Shown: positions 6,611-14,206, counted from the first letter of the stretch. The stretch is DNA of 17,868 nt from Crocinitomicaceae bacterium (GCA_015662935.1 DQTF01000009.1:1-17868); one strand, 5' to 3'. Translations and numbers: made by a program. Notes: generated by a model not told the origin, from the letters alone.

Positions 6611-8335
6611 TTATACCGTTTCACGGATGTCTTTAATATTCATTTGAATCGTTTCTCGATCTCTCCATCGATTAATCTCTAGGGTATAAACAATGTCAAA
6701 AGGCAATCCCGAAGCGACAATGTCTTTCTTTTCTGCCATATTGAAACCTATTCCTTCAATGACAACATCAAATTCAGGTTGAATCATTGTCAGTTTAAGG
6801 TGTGCATCTTTCAAAACGCGCACATCGGTAGAGTAAACATTCTTACTGATAAAAACCGGTTTCATGTTTTCGGGGCCGTGGGGTTCAAACTGAGAAATGA
6901 TACGTTTTAATCGTGGAACTTTCATTCTGTTTTCTTCAGGACCAAAAATTTGATTAAAACTGAGTTCAACGTCAATAATCTGTTCTTCTATCATCAATTC
7001 TTTGGTTAATTTCTCTGAAGCAACCTCCTCAAATCTCTTTTTAAAGGCTTCCAGGTTTTCTGGTTTCAGTGTCATTCCGGCGGCAAAGGTATGGCCTCCA
7101 AATTGTTCGAGAAGGTCTTCACATTTTAATAGTCCTTCATAGACATCAAAGCCTTTTATGGAACGTGCGGAACCTGTTATCAATCCGTTGGATTGTGTCA
7201 AAACAATTGTAGGTTTGTAATGTTTTTCTATAATTCTCGATGCAACAATTCCAACCACCCCTTTGTGCCAGTTCTCACTAAACACGACGTTTGAAAATCG
7301 TTTTTCTGCCGTCTCATCTTGGTCTATTTGCGCCAACGCTTCTTCGGTAATTTGCTTATCCAACTCTCTTCTTTCGAGATTATCTTCGTTAATTTCTGTT
7401 GCCAATTGGTGAATTTCATTTCTATCCTCCGAAATCATTAATTCTACCGAGTAACGACCTGATCTCAATCTTCCCGCCGCGTTTATTCTTGGAGCAATAG
7501 AGAATATCACATCCGTTAAAGTCACAGGAAACTCTTTCTTCGCCAAAGTGAATAATTCTCTAAAGGCTAATCTAGGTTGCTCATTCAATCGTTTCATTCC
7601 GTGGTAACTAAGAATTCTATTCTCTCCAGTAACATGGACAATATCAGCACCAATACTCACTGCTAACAAATCCAATGATTCAAATAGTTTGTCTGTACCC
7701 CAATTGTTCGAGTAGCACAAGCCTTGAAGCAACTTAAAGCCAACTCCGCAGCCAGATAATTCTTTGTAGGGGTATTCGCAATCCTTTCTTTTAGGATCTA
7801 ATACAATGGCATCAGGCAAAGACTCTCCAGGTGTATGATGGTCACAAATAATGAAATCAATTCCGAGTGATTTTGCATAAGCGACCTCTTCAATGGACTT
7901 AATTCCGCAATCCAACGAGATGATTAGATCAACTTCATTCTTTTTGGCAACATCGACTCCAATTTTACTCAAGCCATACCCTTCTTTGTACCTGTCTGGA
8001 ATGTAAAAATCAAGAGGTAATGTGTCTTTGAGAAAAGAATACATCAATGCAACAGCAGTTGTTCCGTCAACATCGTAATCACCAAAAAGCATAACGCGTT
8101 GTTGCTCATCAATGGCAGTTTGCAGACGCTCAACTGCCTCTTCCATGTCGTGCATGAGAAAAGGGTCGTGCAAATCGTCTAAACTCGGACGAAAAAATGC
8201 TTGCGCATCATTAAAGCTGGTAATTTCTCTTTGCAAAAGTAACTCTGCGACAATTGGATCTACTTTTAATGTTGAACGAAACTCTTCTACAAGTGTAGTG
8301 TCTTTTGGAGTTTTTACTTGCCATCTTTTTTGCAT
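6611..8335 (-). CDS. recJ: Single-stranded-DNA-specific exonuclease RecJ
   Basis: This 574-residue protein has the full length of RecJ, the 5'-3' ssDNA exonuclease of recombination (RecF pathway), mismatch and base-excision repair. The DHH phosphoesterase motifs are clear. LFGDYDVDGTTAVALMY has the metal-binding Asps D86, D88 and D90, IISLDCGIKS follows, and CDHHTPGE is the DHH motif (D165-H167). The DHHA1 domain is marked by the RINAAGRLRSG region (about 285-295) and by VVGIVASRIIEKHYKPTIVL and GSARSIKGFDVYEGL, with the conserved GGHTFAAGMTL block. The C-terminal OB-fold extends to the end. The start at 8335 is 58 bp from the divergent secreted-protein gene. No other repair gene is adjacent. 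Confidence 0.97.
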   Translation of the reverse strand: MQKRWQVKTPKDTTLVEEFRSTLKVDPIVAELLLQREITSFNDAQAFFRPSLDDLHDPFLMHDMEEAVERLQTAIDEQQRVMLFGDYDVDGTTAVALMYSFLKDTLPLDFYIPDRYKEGYGLSKIGVDVAKKNEVDLIISLDCGIKSIEEVAYAKSLGIDFIICDHHTPGESLPDAIVLDPKRKDCEYPYKELSGCGVGFKLLQGLCYSNNWGTDKLFESLDLLAVSIGADIVHVTGENRILSYHGMKRLNEQPRLAFRELFTLAKKEFPVTLTDVIFSIAPRINAAGRLRSGRYSVELMISEDRNEIHQLATEINEDNLERRELDKQITEEALAQIDQDETAEKRFSNVVFSENWHKGVVGIVASRIIEKHYKPTIVLTQSNGLITGSARSIKGFDVYEGLLKCEDLLEQFGGHTFAAGMTLKPENLEAFKKRFEEVASEKLTKELMIEEQIIDVELSFNQIFGPEENRMKVPRLKRIISQFEPHGPENMKPVFISKNVYSTDVRVLKDAHLKLTMIQPEFDVVIEGIGFNMAEKKDIVASGLPFDIVYTLEINRWRDRETIQMNIKDIRETV

Positions 8336-8339
8336 ACTT

Positions 8340-8372
8340 TTTGTTTAGGTGGTTTAGTTATTGTTAAATTTA
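8340..8372 (+). promoter_or_regulatory. Possible promoter of the secreted hypothetical protein
   Basis: TTTG at 8340-8343 and TAAATTTA at 8365-8372 are separated by 21 bp. They resemble the Bacteroidetes TTTG-N19-TAnnTTTG promoter with the last base mismatched. TAAATTTA is self-complementary, so it could also serve the divergent recJ gene. It lies 21 bp before the ATG at 8394. Confidence 0.3.
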
Positions 8373-8393
8373 TCCTCGTACATATATTAAGTT

Positions 8394-9047
8394 ATGAAAA
8401 TAGTTGGTTTAGTTGCAAGTCTTTTGTTGAGTTTTATTTCATTTTCTCAAAAATCGTATTATTTCTCGAATCCTCTTCCTTTGGAAGAGATAAAGTTAAC
8501 AAAAGTTGACGCAAAACATTATGGAACTTATTCTTCAATAGAGCAACCGAGTCATTATGAAATTGATGAAAATGGAATTGCTTTGGTTTCGACCAATATT
8601 GCTTCGGTAAGCAGAGAAACGATTAGAGAATCATCAAAATACACCGTCAGAAATGGGTTTATACATGGTGTGATAAAAGATGACTCTTTGCCTTGTGTCC
8701 TAAAGGGAGAATATTACTTTTTTGGTGTTCAAAACCGAGAAATAATTGTTGGAAAAGGAAGTCAAAATGTTCTCAAAAGAATCGATGCATACGGAAATTA
8801 CATCGTCAGTGTATTTGAGAATGGAAGTTACATTCCTCTCAAAATTTCGTTTTCTAACGGAAAATTCTCCATTGCTTATTTTGACTATGATTTTGATACT
8901 AAGTTGTTCAAATTCATCAATGATCAAGAGTCTGTGCAAGAATCTCAATATGAATTGGTGATTCTTTCTCCAAGTGAAAAAGAGGTGAAGCGATTGTTGA
9001 GAGTTGGGATGTTTGGAGAGAATAAAGTGTTTGAGAAGGCTAATTAG
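8394..9047 (+). CDS. Secreted hypothetical protein
   Basis: I do not recognise this 217-residue protein. It has a clear signal peptide (MKIVGLVASLLLSFISFSQ, cleavage likely after Ser/Gln 18-19) and no later transmembrane helix. The mature part alternates short hydrophobic and polar segments (for example YFFGVQNREIIVGKGSQNV and GNYIVSVFENGSYIPLKIS), suggesting a beta-rich fold such as the repeat-type beta sheets of many Bacteroidetes periplasmic proteins. It has one Cys, near position 102. The C-terminus KRLLRVGMFGENKVFEKAN does not look like a type IX sorting domain, so a periplasmic location is more likely than the cell surface. It is divergent from recJ and is probably a single-gene unit. 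Its function is unknown. Confidence 0.7.
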   Translation: MKIVGLVASLLLSFISFSQKSYYFSNPLPLEEIKLTKVDAKHYGTYSSIEQPSHYEIDENGIALVSTNIASVSRETIRESSKYTVRNGFIHGVIKDDSLPCVLKGEYYFFGVQNREIIVGKGSQNVLKRIDAYGNYIVSVFENGSYIPLKISFSNGKFSIAYFDYDFDTKLFKFINDQESVQESQYELVILSPSEKEVKRLLRVGMFGENKVFEKAN

Positions 9048-9260
9048 TTTTCGAAATTATTTATTTCCACTTTTTTTCATTGCCAAAAAAAGTTCGCAAA
9101 AAAGTCTAACGCTGCATTTTGTCATTTCATTTCACTCTTAAAAAGTGATACTTTTGATGATATTTCCGCAAAGTTCCAATCTTTCAAAAGTATTTGCCCT
9201 TTTCAATTCGCTACTTTCATTCTAAAAATGATGCGCAGAGAGTTTCGCTTCGGAAAAACA
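9048..9260. other. Intergenic region between convergent genes
   Basis: This 213-bp AT-rich stretch has no convincing gene. It contains a perfect 9-bp inverted repeat (ACTTTTTTT at 9069-9077, AAAAAAAGT at 9085-9093, 7-nt loop) and a smaller AAAAGT/ACTTTT hairpin at 9141-9155. Both lack G and C, so they are at best weak bidirectional terminators between the convergent transcripts. Confidence 0.4.
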
Positions 9261-9890
9261 CTAATCTATAATTATTACCTCTTTTAAATTCTCAAATTTC
9301 CAATATTCTAATCCGAAATAAAGAAGAACAAAAACAATCGCGAAGAGCAAAAGATAGATTAATTTTCGCTTGTCATATTTTGGTTTGTTTTCTATTTCAC
9401 AGACGTCACCAGGGCAATTTTCTACCTTGATGTTGAGTTTTCTATAGAGAATACAGCCAAGACAGATCCCAAAAACAGATTCTACGAAAAGTAAAAACAA
9501 GCACAACCAACAAATGGCTAGTCGAATGAGAGAAATTTTATCAAAAAGGATGTAAAAAGTCATGATTGCACCTAAAATCAGTCCTAAAAACCAAGCAAAT
9601 TGTTTTGGTCGAGCTTCTACCCAGTCGGGTTGCTGATTGCTAACAATGAGGTTGCCAAGCATCATGTATGGCGCATATTTCGTGTTAAAAACAACACGAA
9701 CAATGAACTCAATAATGAAGGTAACGGAGAATAATTCTGCCCAAAAAATCGTACGCAATAAGAATACAGAGAATAGGCTTAGCAAGCCAAATAAGAACAT
9801 TATTCCAGCACTTGCTCTGGCGTCTCGTTCGTTGACAACCTTGTAATCATAGCCGTCAATTGTTTCTCCGAAATTAAAAAATAGTCCCAT
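9261..9890 (-). CDS. DUF4395 membrane protein, last gene of the mer-like operon
   Basis: This 209-residue protein has about five membrane helices: around 28-45, 50-68, 98-116, 120-148 and 175-193. VVNERDARASAGIMFLFGLL at the start, PDWVEARPKQFAWFLGLILG in the middle and VFGICLGCILYRK at 138-151 are hallmarks of the DUF4395 family. C143-x-x-C146 sits at the end of a helix, preceded by a second pair C127-x-x-C130, and C159 and C164 follow. The C-terminal fifth helix goes beyond the typical family core. DUF4395 proteins are often found beside or fused to thioredoxin- or rhodanese-like proteins, so thiol-electron or thiol-metal transfer across the membrane is a plausible role but unproven. It starts 1 bp after the lipoprotein gene's stop, so cotranslation is likely. 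Confidence 0.8.
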   Translation of the reverse strand: MGLFFNFGETIDGYDYKVVNERDARASAGIMFLFGLLSLFSVFLLRTIFWAELFSVTFIIEFIVRVVFNTKYAPYMMLGNLIVSNQQPDWVEARPKQFAWFLGLILGAIMTFYILFDKISLIRLAICWLCLFLLFVESVFGICLGCILYRKLNIKVENCPGDVCEIENKPKYDKRKLIYLLLFAIVFVLLYFGLEYWKFENLKEVIIID

Positions 9891-9891
9891 T

Positions 9892-10206
9892 TTATTTTAA
9901 AATTGGTCGATAACCTGCTGTTTCTATGGCTTTAATCAATGTTTTCTCGTCTGTTTTGGATTTGTCAAAAGTAATTGTTGCTTCGTCTTTGGAAGAAGAT
10001 GCGCTTACTTTTACAACACCATTCAATTCTGTCAAGTTTTTCTCAAGAGTAACTTCGCAACCCACACAGGTCATGCCTTCCACAGCGATGCACGTTTCTA
10101 CCAAGTCCGTTTTTTTGACAATCATCGTCTCTTTTTGTTGGGAAGAATTACACCCTGTAATTAGGAGAATGAAACTAAAAAAAAGGATGCGTATTGGATT
10201 TTTCAT
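9892..10206 (-). CDS. HMA-domain lipoprotein (MerP-like metal-binding protein)
   Basis: The chosen start at 10206 gives 104 residues: a lipoprotein signal MKNPIRILFFSFILLITGC with lipid Cys19, a short linker, and one heavy-metal-associated domain. A longer reading from ATG 10230 would add eight residues ahead of the signal and overlap the upstream gene, so it is less likely. The HMA domain shows CIAVEGMTCVGCEVTLEKNL, with the metal-binding GMTCxxC pair, and ends TAGYRPILK as in MerP. MerP normally is a soluble periplasmic Hg(II) carrier handing metal to MerT. This version is membrane-tethered, probably on the periplasmic side. It is the operon's second HMA domain. Copper or another soft metal is possible instead of mercury. 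Confidence 0.88.
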   Translation of the reverse strand: MKNPIRILFFSFILLITGCNSSQQKETMIVKKTDLVETCIAVEGMTCVGCEVTLEKNLTELNGVVKVSASSSKDEATITFDKSKTDEKTLIKAIETAGYRPILK

Positions 10207-10217
10207 AGCATTTATTT

Positions 10218-10442
10218 TTAAGAGCAACAACTTGAATCACCACAGCTTTTATCCTCTTGAATAGGTGGACATGGAACGGTTGCATACGAGCAAAACACAC
10301 AGCAATCTCCTTCGAGGGCCTTTAAAACGACCTTGCAGTTTTCACATTCGTAAAAATACTGACAGGCATCCGTTGGCATTTCTTCTGTTTTTTTGTGCCC
10401 GCATTCTGGACAAGTAATCGTTGAGTTTAATTCTATTTTCAT
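10218..10442 (-). CDS. GDCCVxC domain cysteine-rich protein
   Basis: This 74-residue cytoplasmic protein has twelve cysteines. CPECG (C11, C14) and CENC (C33, C36) form a rubredoxin- or zinc-ribbon-like pair of knuckles. The family-defining GDCCVFC (C47, C48, C51) follows, then VPCPPIQ. The C-terminal tail SCGDSSCCS adds more thiols. The family is known as GDCCVxC (seleno)protein, because some members have selenocysteine in place of a cysteine. Here all positions are cysteine codons and the stop is TAA. These proteins recur next to mercuric transport genes, suggesting cytoplasmic metal buffering or handover, but no enzymatic role is established. It shares a 4-bp ATGA overlap with merTP upstream and so is translationally coupled. 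Confidence 0.85.
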   Translation of the reverse strand: MKIELNSTITCPECGHKKTEEMPTDACQYFYECENCKVVLKALEGDCCVFCSYATVPCPPIQEDKSCGDSSCCS

Positions 10443-11065
10443 TTTGTTTGAAATTTTTCAACCGTATAACCGGTTGAGTTAATTGCTATTGCTATTTCTT
10501 CGAGTGTTGTTTGAGAATTGTCGTATTCTACTTGAGCATTTTCATTCTCATAAGAAGATTCAACGCTGACGATTCCATCCAATTCATTTACGGCGTGGTT
10601 GATATGTGTCTCACACGCTTGGCAGGTCATGCCGCTAATTGTAAAGTTTTCTGTTTGCACATTACTTGATTCTACAATTATCACTTCTTTTTTATTGTCT
10701 GGGTAAAAAATGTGCGCATAGTAGGGAAAACTGATCGAAATGACGGCAAAAAAGGTAATTGCAGCTAAAAAAGTCTTTGTTTGGTACCATTTCAGTTTTT
10801 CTATTTTGCACCCACAATCATCTTCGGTTTTGGGTTTCAAATGGTTGTACCAAGCATATCCGATGGCGATGACCGCTAGACCAATTAAATAGGGTCTAAA
10901 TGGTTCCATCCACGATAAAGCAGAGGCACTTCCACCAACCCCGGCAATTAACGCAATTACTGGAGGAATGCAACAAGATGATGCTGCAATGGCGGCTAAT
11001 AAACCTGTATAGGCGGCATTTTTTGATTTTTTACCTGTCTTATCGTTAGAAAGGTCTGTTTTCAT
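10439..11065 (-). CDS. merTP: Mercuric transport protein MerTP (MerT-HMA fusion)
   Basis: This 208-residue protein fuses a MerT-type inner-membrane transporter to a MerP-like domain. Three helices are visible, about 18-50, 57-75 and 97-120. C31-C32 in the first helix (SSCCIPP) is the metal-binding pair of MerT. C84 and C86 (DDCGC) lie in the cytoplasmic loop before helix three and would receive the ion inside. After a short periplasmic linker comes the HMA domain, residues about 138-208, with GMTCQACE (C148, C151) and a TGYTVE ending. MerT carries Hg(II) from periplasmic thiols to cytoplasmic thiols. The gene overlaps both neighbours by 4 bp (ATGA). Normally the ion is passed to MerA, but none is encoded here, so the fate of imported metal is unclear. 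Confidence 0.9.
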   Translation of the reverse strand: MKTDLSNDKTGKKSKNAAYTGLLAAIAASSCCIPPVIALIAGVGGSASALSWMEPFRPYLIGLAVIAIGYAWYNHLKPKTEDDCGCKIEKLKWYQTKTFLAAITFFAVISISFPYYAHIFYPDNKKEVIIVESSNVQTENFTISGMTCQACETHINHAVNELDGIVSVESSYENENAQVEYDNSQTTLEEIAIAINSTGYTVEKFQTK

Positions 11066-11436
11066 GCTGTTTCTAGTATTTGATCATTCGCAATAAGTGC
11101 AAAAAATGGAGAAAACAACTGCTCGTATTCTTTATTGAGCGAATAGAAGATTGTTTGTGCCTTTCTGTTCGGGAGAATGATATTTCTATCTTTCAATTTT
11201 CGCAAATGCTGAGAAATAGCTGAAACATTCATCGAAAGAATATCACTGAGGTCGCAAACACATAGTTCCCCTTCTTGAGAAAGCAAGAATAAGATTTGCA
11301 AGCGTACCTTGTTGCCCGCTAGATTAAGAGCAGTCGCCAATGTTTCAATTGATGCATCTAAGTCGAGGATGTTCTCTTTGCATGCATAAATTTGCTCAAT
11401 GTTCGCTTCTATTCTTATACAACTGTTGTTTTCCAT
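11062..11436 (-). CDS. ArsR/SmtB family metal-responsive repressor, CadC-like
   Basis: This 124-residue winged helix-turn-helix protein has the usual length. The core is LAGNKVRLQILFLLSQEGEL, then CVCDLSDILSMNVSAISQHL as helix-turn-helix, then LKDRNIILPNRKAQTIFYSL as the wing. C59 and C61 of the ELCVCDL motif, together with C6 and C19 in the N-terminal arm, resemble the four-thiolate alpha3N site of CadC, which senses Cd, Pb, Bi or Hg. Binding metal releases DNA. It is the first gene of the operon, overlaps merTP by ATGA, and a near-palindrome 25 bp upstream of its start is the likely operator, implying autoregulation. The mer operons of Proteobacteria use MerR instead, so ArsR-type control is a real difference, although it is known in other mer loci. 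Confidence 0.9.
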   Translation of the reverse strand: MENNSCIRIEANIEQIYACKENILDLDASIETLATALNLAGNKVRLQILFLLSQEGELCVCDLSDILSMNVSAISQHLRKLKDRNIILPNRKAQTIFYSLNKEYEQLFSPFFALIANDQILETA

Positions 11437-11460
11437 GAAGTAAAGGTAGAGATAAATTAC

Positions 11461-11482
11461 TATTTAAGCAAGTGCTAAAATA
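11461..11482. promoter_or_regulatory. Likely ArsR-family operator of the mer-like operon
   Basis: A 22-bp near-palindrome has arms TATTTAAGCA (11461-11470) and TGCTAAAATA (11473-11482), pairing at 9 of 10 positions around a 2-bp centre. It is the only notable element in the 53-bp gap between the helicase stop and the repressor start. A weak -7-like TATATTTT on the minus strand (11484-11477) overlaps it, fitting repression by blocking polymerase. There is no T tract, so it is not a terminator. Confidence 0.65.
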
Positions 11483-11489
11483 TAACTTT

Positions 11490-13787
11490 CTATACCAACA
11501 AACTAGCTTGGTACAGTTTCAACTCATCCCATGAGAATTTACCTCCCACCTGCTCTTTCAGTGGGCTCAAAGAACCACCATCATATTCTTCAAACAGGTC
11601 AAACAATGCACTAATCATTTTGCTATCCATGACTTGCGTTAACTCCAATTTTTCTTGTTGAATTAATCGCGCGCAATGCGTAGAAATAGTTCCTTTAGAA
11701 AACTGACGAATAGTTGCAATTTCTTCTATTGATTTTCCTTCTTTTAATAGAGCTAATGTTTGCTCATAAGTAGAAATTTTATTCTTCTTGCTCGCCTTCT
11801 TTTTCTTCGTTTTTGTTTTCAACTGAACAAAATCGGTGTCAAAATCAAAAGTAGAATGCGTTGCTCTAATCTCATTTTTAACCATTTCTATCTTCGCAAG
11901 CTTATAGTTTTTTAATTCTGGCGTCCAAATGGTAGATTTCTCAATAAAACGGCCGTCTTTTATAGACTGAACGAGAACATTTGTTTTTTTCAACTTCAGA
12001 ATAACCTCCGTTAAAAGTAAATCCAACTCTTCTAACTCTTCGTTGTACTGCTTCGTATTTTTTTGCTGTTGCAATTCGGCCATTTTCTTCAAGTTAGAAT
12101 ACAAAATGGCATCTAAAATCTTGAAAAAATAGTTATATCCAGCATCCACCCTTTTGTAAATTTGTTCTAAATCAATAGGTGTAGCATTAAACAACCTGGT
12201 TAATTCATTGCGAAATTTTCTTGCTGGTTCACTTGTTGTTTGCAATTGTGCAACCTGACGACTCACCCAGCTTCTATTCTTTCCTTTTATGGTTTTAGAA
12301 CCTTGATTTTTATAGGTTGATTCATGCGATTGCCAAGCATTAACTAAATCTAACCAATCATAGGTTGTCATTAATTCATCCCAAATAAACTTATGCGTAG
12401 AGCTATCTAACTGACTTGTCAAAACCTCAGTAGCTACCTTCGATTTTGAATACTCAACAACATTTGCGTCATTGTTCAAACCATTCATTTGTATAGGTTT
12501 CAGAAGAACCATCCCTTCCAACGAACGCAATCGAGAAAGAGCAACATAGGCTTGTCCGGGGACAAAAACTTTAGAAACATCCAAAATAGCTTTATCAAAA
12601 GTCAGCCCCTGACTCTTGTGAACGGTAATTGCCCAAGCCAATTTCAGAGGATAATGAACAAAGGTTCCTAATTTCTTCTCCTCTACTTCACCTGTAGTTT
12701 GGTCGAGGGTATAACTGATGTTGTCCCATTCATATTTATCGACAACTATCGTTTTTTTCTCTTGCGGAAAGTTGACCTTGATCTCCTCTCTATCCAACGC
12801 AATAATTCTACCCATTTTTCCATTGTAGAATGCTTTGTCTGGAGAAACATCGTTCTTTATAAACATAACTTGAGCACCTATCTTCAATTCCATCCGTTCT
12901 TCGATTGGAAACAAATGGTCTGGGAATTTGCCCGTAATCTCAGCTTCATAAAAGCTTGATTTGGCAGGTAGCCTACCCAGGGCTTCTTTATTAATTCTAT
13001 CCGCATCATTATTGTGAGTGGTCAAGGTAATATAGTCTTCGTGTTTTGTTGCATCAAAATTGGGCTGAACATATTGATTTAAAATTTCTAAATCATCTTT
13101 TGATATTTGGTTGTTTCTTAGATTATTAAGAATGTCCAAGAATTTTTGATCCTCCTGACGGTACACTTTCTCCAATTCAATATACAAAGGAGGTGCTTCA
13201 TGAACAGAAAGTGCATTGAAGAAATAAATTCCGTTGTAATACTTTCTTAAGAAAGACCATTCTTGTGGTTTGATAACAGGCGGAAGTTGCAATAAATCAC
13301 CAATAAAAAGAACTTGTACTCCTCCAAAAGGCTTGTTAATTTTTCGTACATTTCTTAGTGTCCAATCGATGGCATCAAGGACGTCTGCACGTAACATACT
13401 TACCTCATCAATAATCAACAGTTCTAAATTACGCATGATTGCTTTTCGAGTAGCATTCATTCTAAAATGACGCATCAAGGTCGATTTTGTTTCCAATTTT
13501 ACATGCTGCGTGAATTGCGCATCGACGTTAAAATCAGGAATAAACCCCCCAAAAGGTAGTTGAAAAAATGAGTGAATTGTCACTCCTCCAGCATTCAATG
13601 CAGCAATTCCTGTTGGGGCAACAATAACCGTTTGCTTATAAGTTGATTCAACTATTTTACGAAGTAACGTTGTTTTCCCTGTTCCTGCTTTTCCTGTGAG
13701 AAATATAGAACGATTGGTTTGATTAATAAACCGCTCAGTAAATTCAGCAATTTGATTACTCTGAAAAGTTTGGCTTTTTTGCATCAT
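11490..13787 (-). CDS. PIF1-like superfamily 1 helicase with C-terminal RecQ-type helix-turn-helix
   Basis: This 765-residue DNA helicase of SF1B shows Walker A GKAGTGKTT (32-40), motif Ia VIVAPTGIAALNAGG, Walker B LLIIDEVSML (D127-E128), motif III GDLLQLPPV, and the C-terminal motor block with AITVHKSQGLTFDKAILD and VALSRLRSLEGMVLLKP. PIF1 and RecD-like enzymes of this kind move 5'-3' and unwind DNA, including G-quadruplexes and R-loops. After the motor is a long charged helical region, then at about 670-715 YEQTLALLKEGKSIEEIATI and GTISTHCARLIQQEKLEL, a helix-turn-helix like that at the C-terminus of RecQ helicases. Such fusions are common in Bacteroidetes. The 49-bp gap to the upstream lipoprotein gene suggests possible cotranscription. 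The downstream mer-like operon begins 53 bp after its stop. Confidence 0.9.
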   Translation of the reverse strand: MMQKSQTFQSNQIAEFTERFINQTNRSIFLTGKAGTGKTTLLRKIVESTYKQTVIVAPTGIAALNAGGVTIHSFFQLPFGGFIPDFNVDAQFTQHVKLETKSTLMRHFRMNATRKAIMRNLELLIIDEVSMLRADVLDAIDWTLRNVRKINKPFGGVQVLFIGDLLQLPPVIKPQEWSFLRKYYNGIYFFNALSVHEAPPLYIELEKVYRQEDQKFLDILNNLRNNQISKDDLEILNQYVQPNFDATKHEDYITLTTHNNDADRINKEALGRLPAKSSFYEAEITGKFPDHLFPIEERMELKIGAQVMFIKNDVSPDKAFYNGKMGRIIALDREEIKVNFPQEKKTIVVDKYEWDNISYTLDQTTGEVEEKKLGTFVHYPLKLAWAITVHKSQGLTFDKAILDVSKVFVPGQAYVALSRLRSLEGMVLLKPIQMNGLNNDANVVEYSKSKVATEVLTSQLDSSTHKFIWDELMTTYDWLDLVNAWQSHESTYKNQGSKTIKGKNRSWVSRQVAQLQTTSEPARKFRNELTRLFNATPIDLEQIYKRVDAGYNYFFKILDAILYSNLKKMAELQQQKNTKQYNEELEELDLLLTEVILKLKKTNVLVQSIKDGRFIEKSTIWTPELKNYKLAKIEMVKNEIRATHSTFDFDTDFVQLKTKTKKKKASKKNKISTYEQTLALLKEGKSIEEIATIRQFSKGTISTHCARLIQQEKLELTQVMDSKMISALFDLFEEYDGGSLSPLKEQVGGKFSWDELKLYQASLLV

Positions 13788-13836
13788 CTAATTTAAGTTA
13801 AGCAAAAAGTTTGGATGATGATGTAAAAACAACTTA

Positions 13837-14139
13837 TTATTTAACAATAAAAACATTACTTACAGTAACTACTCTATCAACAACACAATCTGTCGGTTGT
13901 GGAGCTCTACTTGGAGAAAAATCAAATGAAATTTTCAAGTCAGAAACTTTAAATTGCTCTTCCAAATTTATTGGATACATCGAAATAGGTTTCCCATCAA
14001 CCGTAGCATTAATATATACACAAGCGTCTCCTAAAAAGATTTTTCCGGTAGTTTTACTTTCGTCTTGACCTGTATTATTACCCTTTGAAGTCCCGCAAGC
14101 AAAGAGAATTAGTGTTAAAAAAATAAATGTTGATTTCAT
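13837..14139 (-). CDS. Small lipoprotein of unknown function
   Basis: This 100-residue protein starts with MKSTFIFLTLILFAC, a lipoprotein signal with lipid Cys15, followed by a polar GTSKGNNTGQDES linker. The mature domain of about 65 residues (KIFLGDACVYINATVDGKPI to the end) looks beta-rich and holds two cysteines (DACVY and TDCVVD) that could form a disulfide in the periplasm. I do not recognise the family. It shares its strand with the helicase downstream but has its own promoter element, and it is divergent from the giant secreted protein. A Lol-dependent outer- or inner-membrane anchor is likely. A functional link to the helicase is not expected. Confidence 0.7.
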   Translation of the reverse strand: MKSTFIFLTLILFACGTSKGNNTGQDESKTTGKIFLGDACVYINATVDGKPISMYPINLEEQFKVSDLKISFDFSPSRAPQPTDCVVDRVVTVSNVFIVK

Positions 14140-14173
14140 GATTTATGATATAAAATAAATACTAATTGTACAT

Positions 14174-14181
14174 CAAAACTA
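14174..14181 (-). promoter_or_regulatory. -7 promoter element of the small lipoprotein gene
   Basis: On the minus strand TAGTTTTG is an exact TAnnTTTG match, 34 bp before the ATG at 14139. ATTG about 22 bp upstream is a weak -33 candidate. Confidence 0.45.
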
Positions 14182-14206
14182 AATAAATATTTCGTTAGAA
14201 ATACAA

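Noticed and set aside
9069..9093. Perfect inverted repeat ACTTTTTTT/AAAAAAAGT
   Set aside because: It is made almost only of A and T in an AT-rich spacer. It is too weak for a confident terminator and has no link to a mobile element.
9926..10264. Plus-strand open frame antisense to the HMA lipoprotein gene
   Set aside because: It lies opposite a well-supported gene with GMTCxxC and lipobox motifs, has no recognisable domain, and crosses the boundary of two genes on the other strand.
9261..11436. Mobile element or genomic island around the mer-like operon
   Set aside because: No transposase, integrase, terminal repeats or tRNA were found. The flanking genes look chromosomal, and base composition by eye does not differ clearly.
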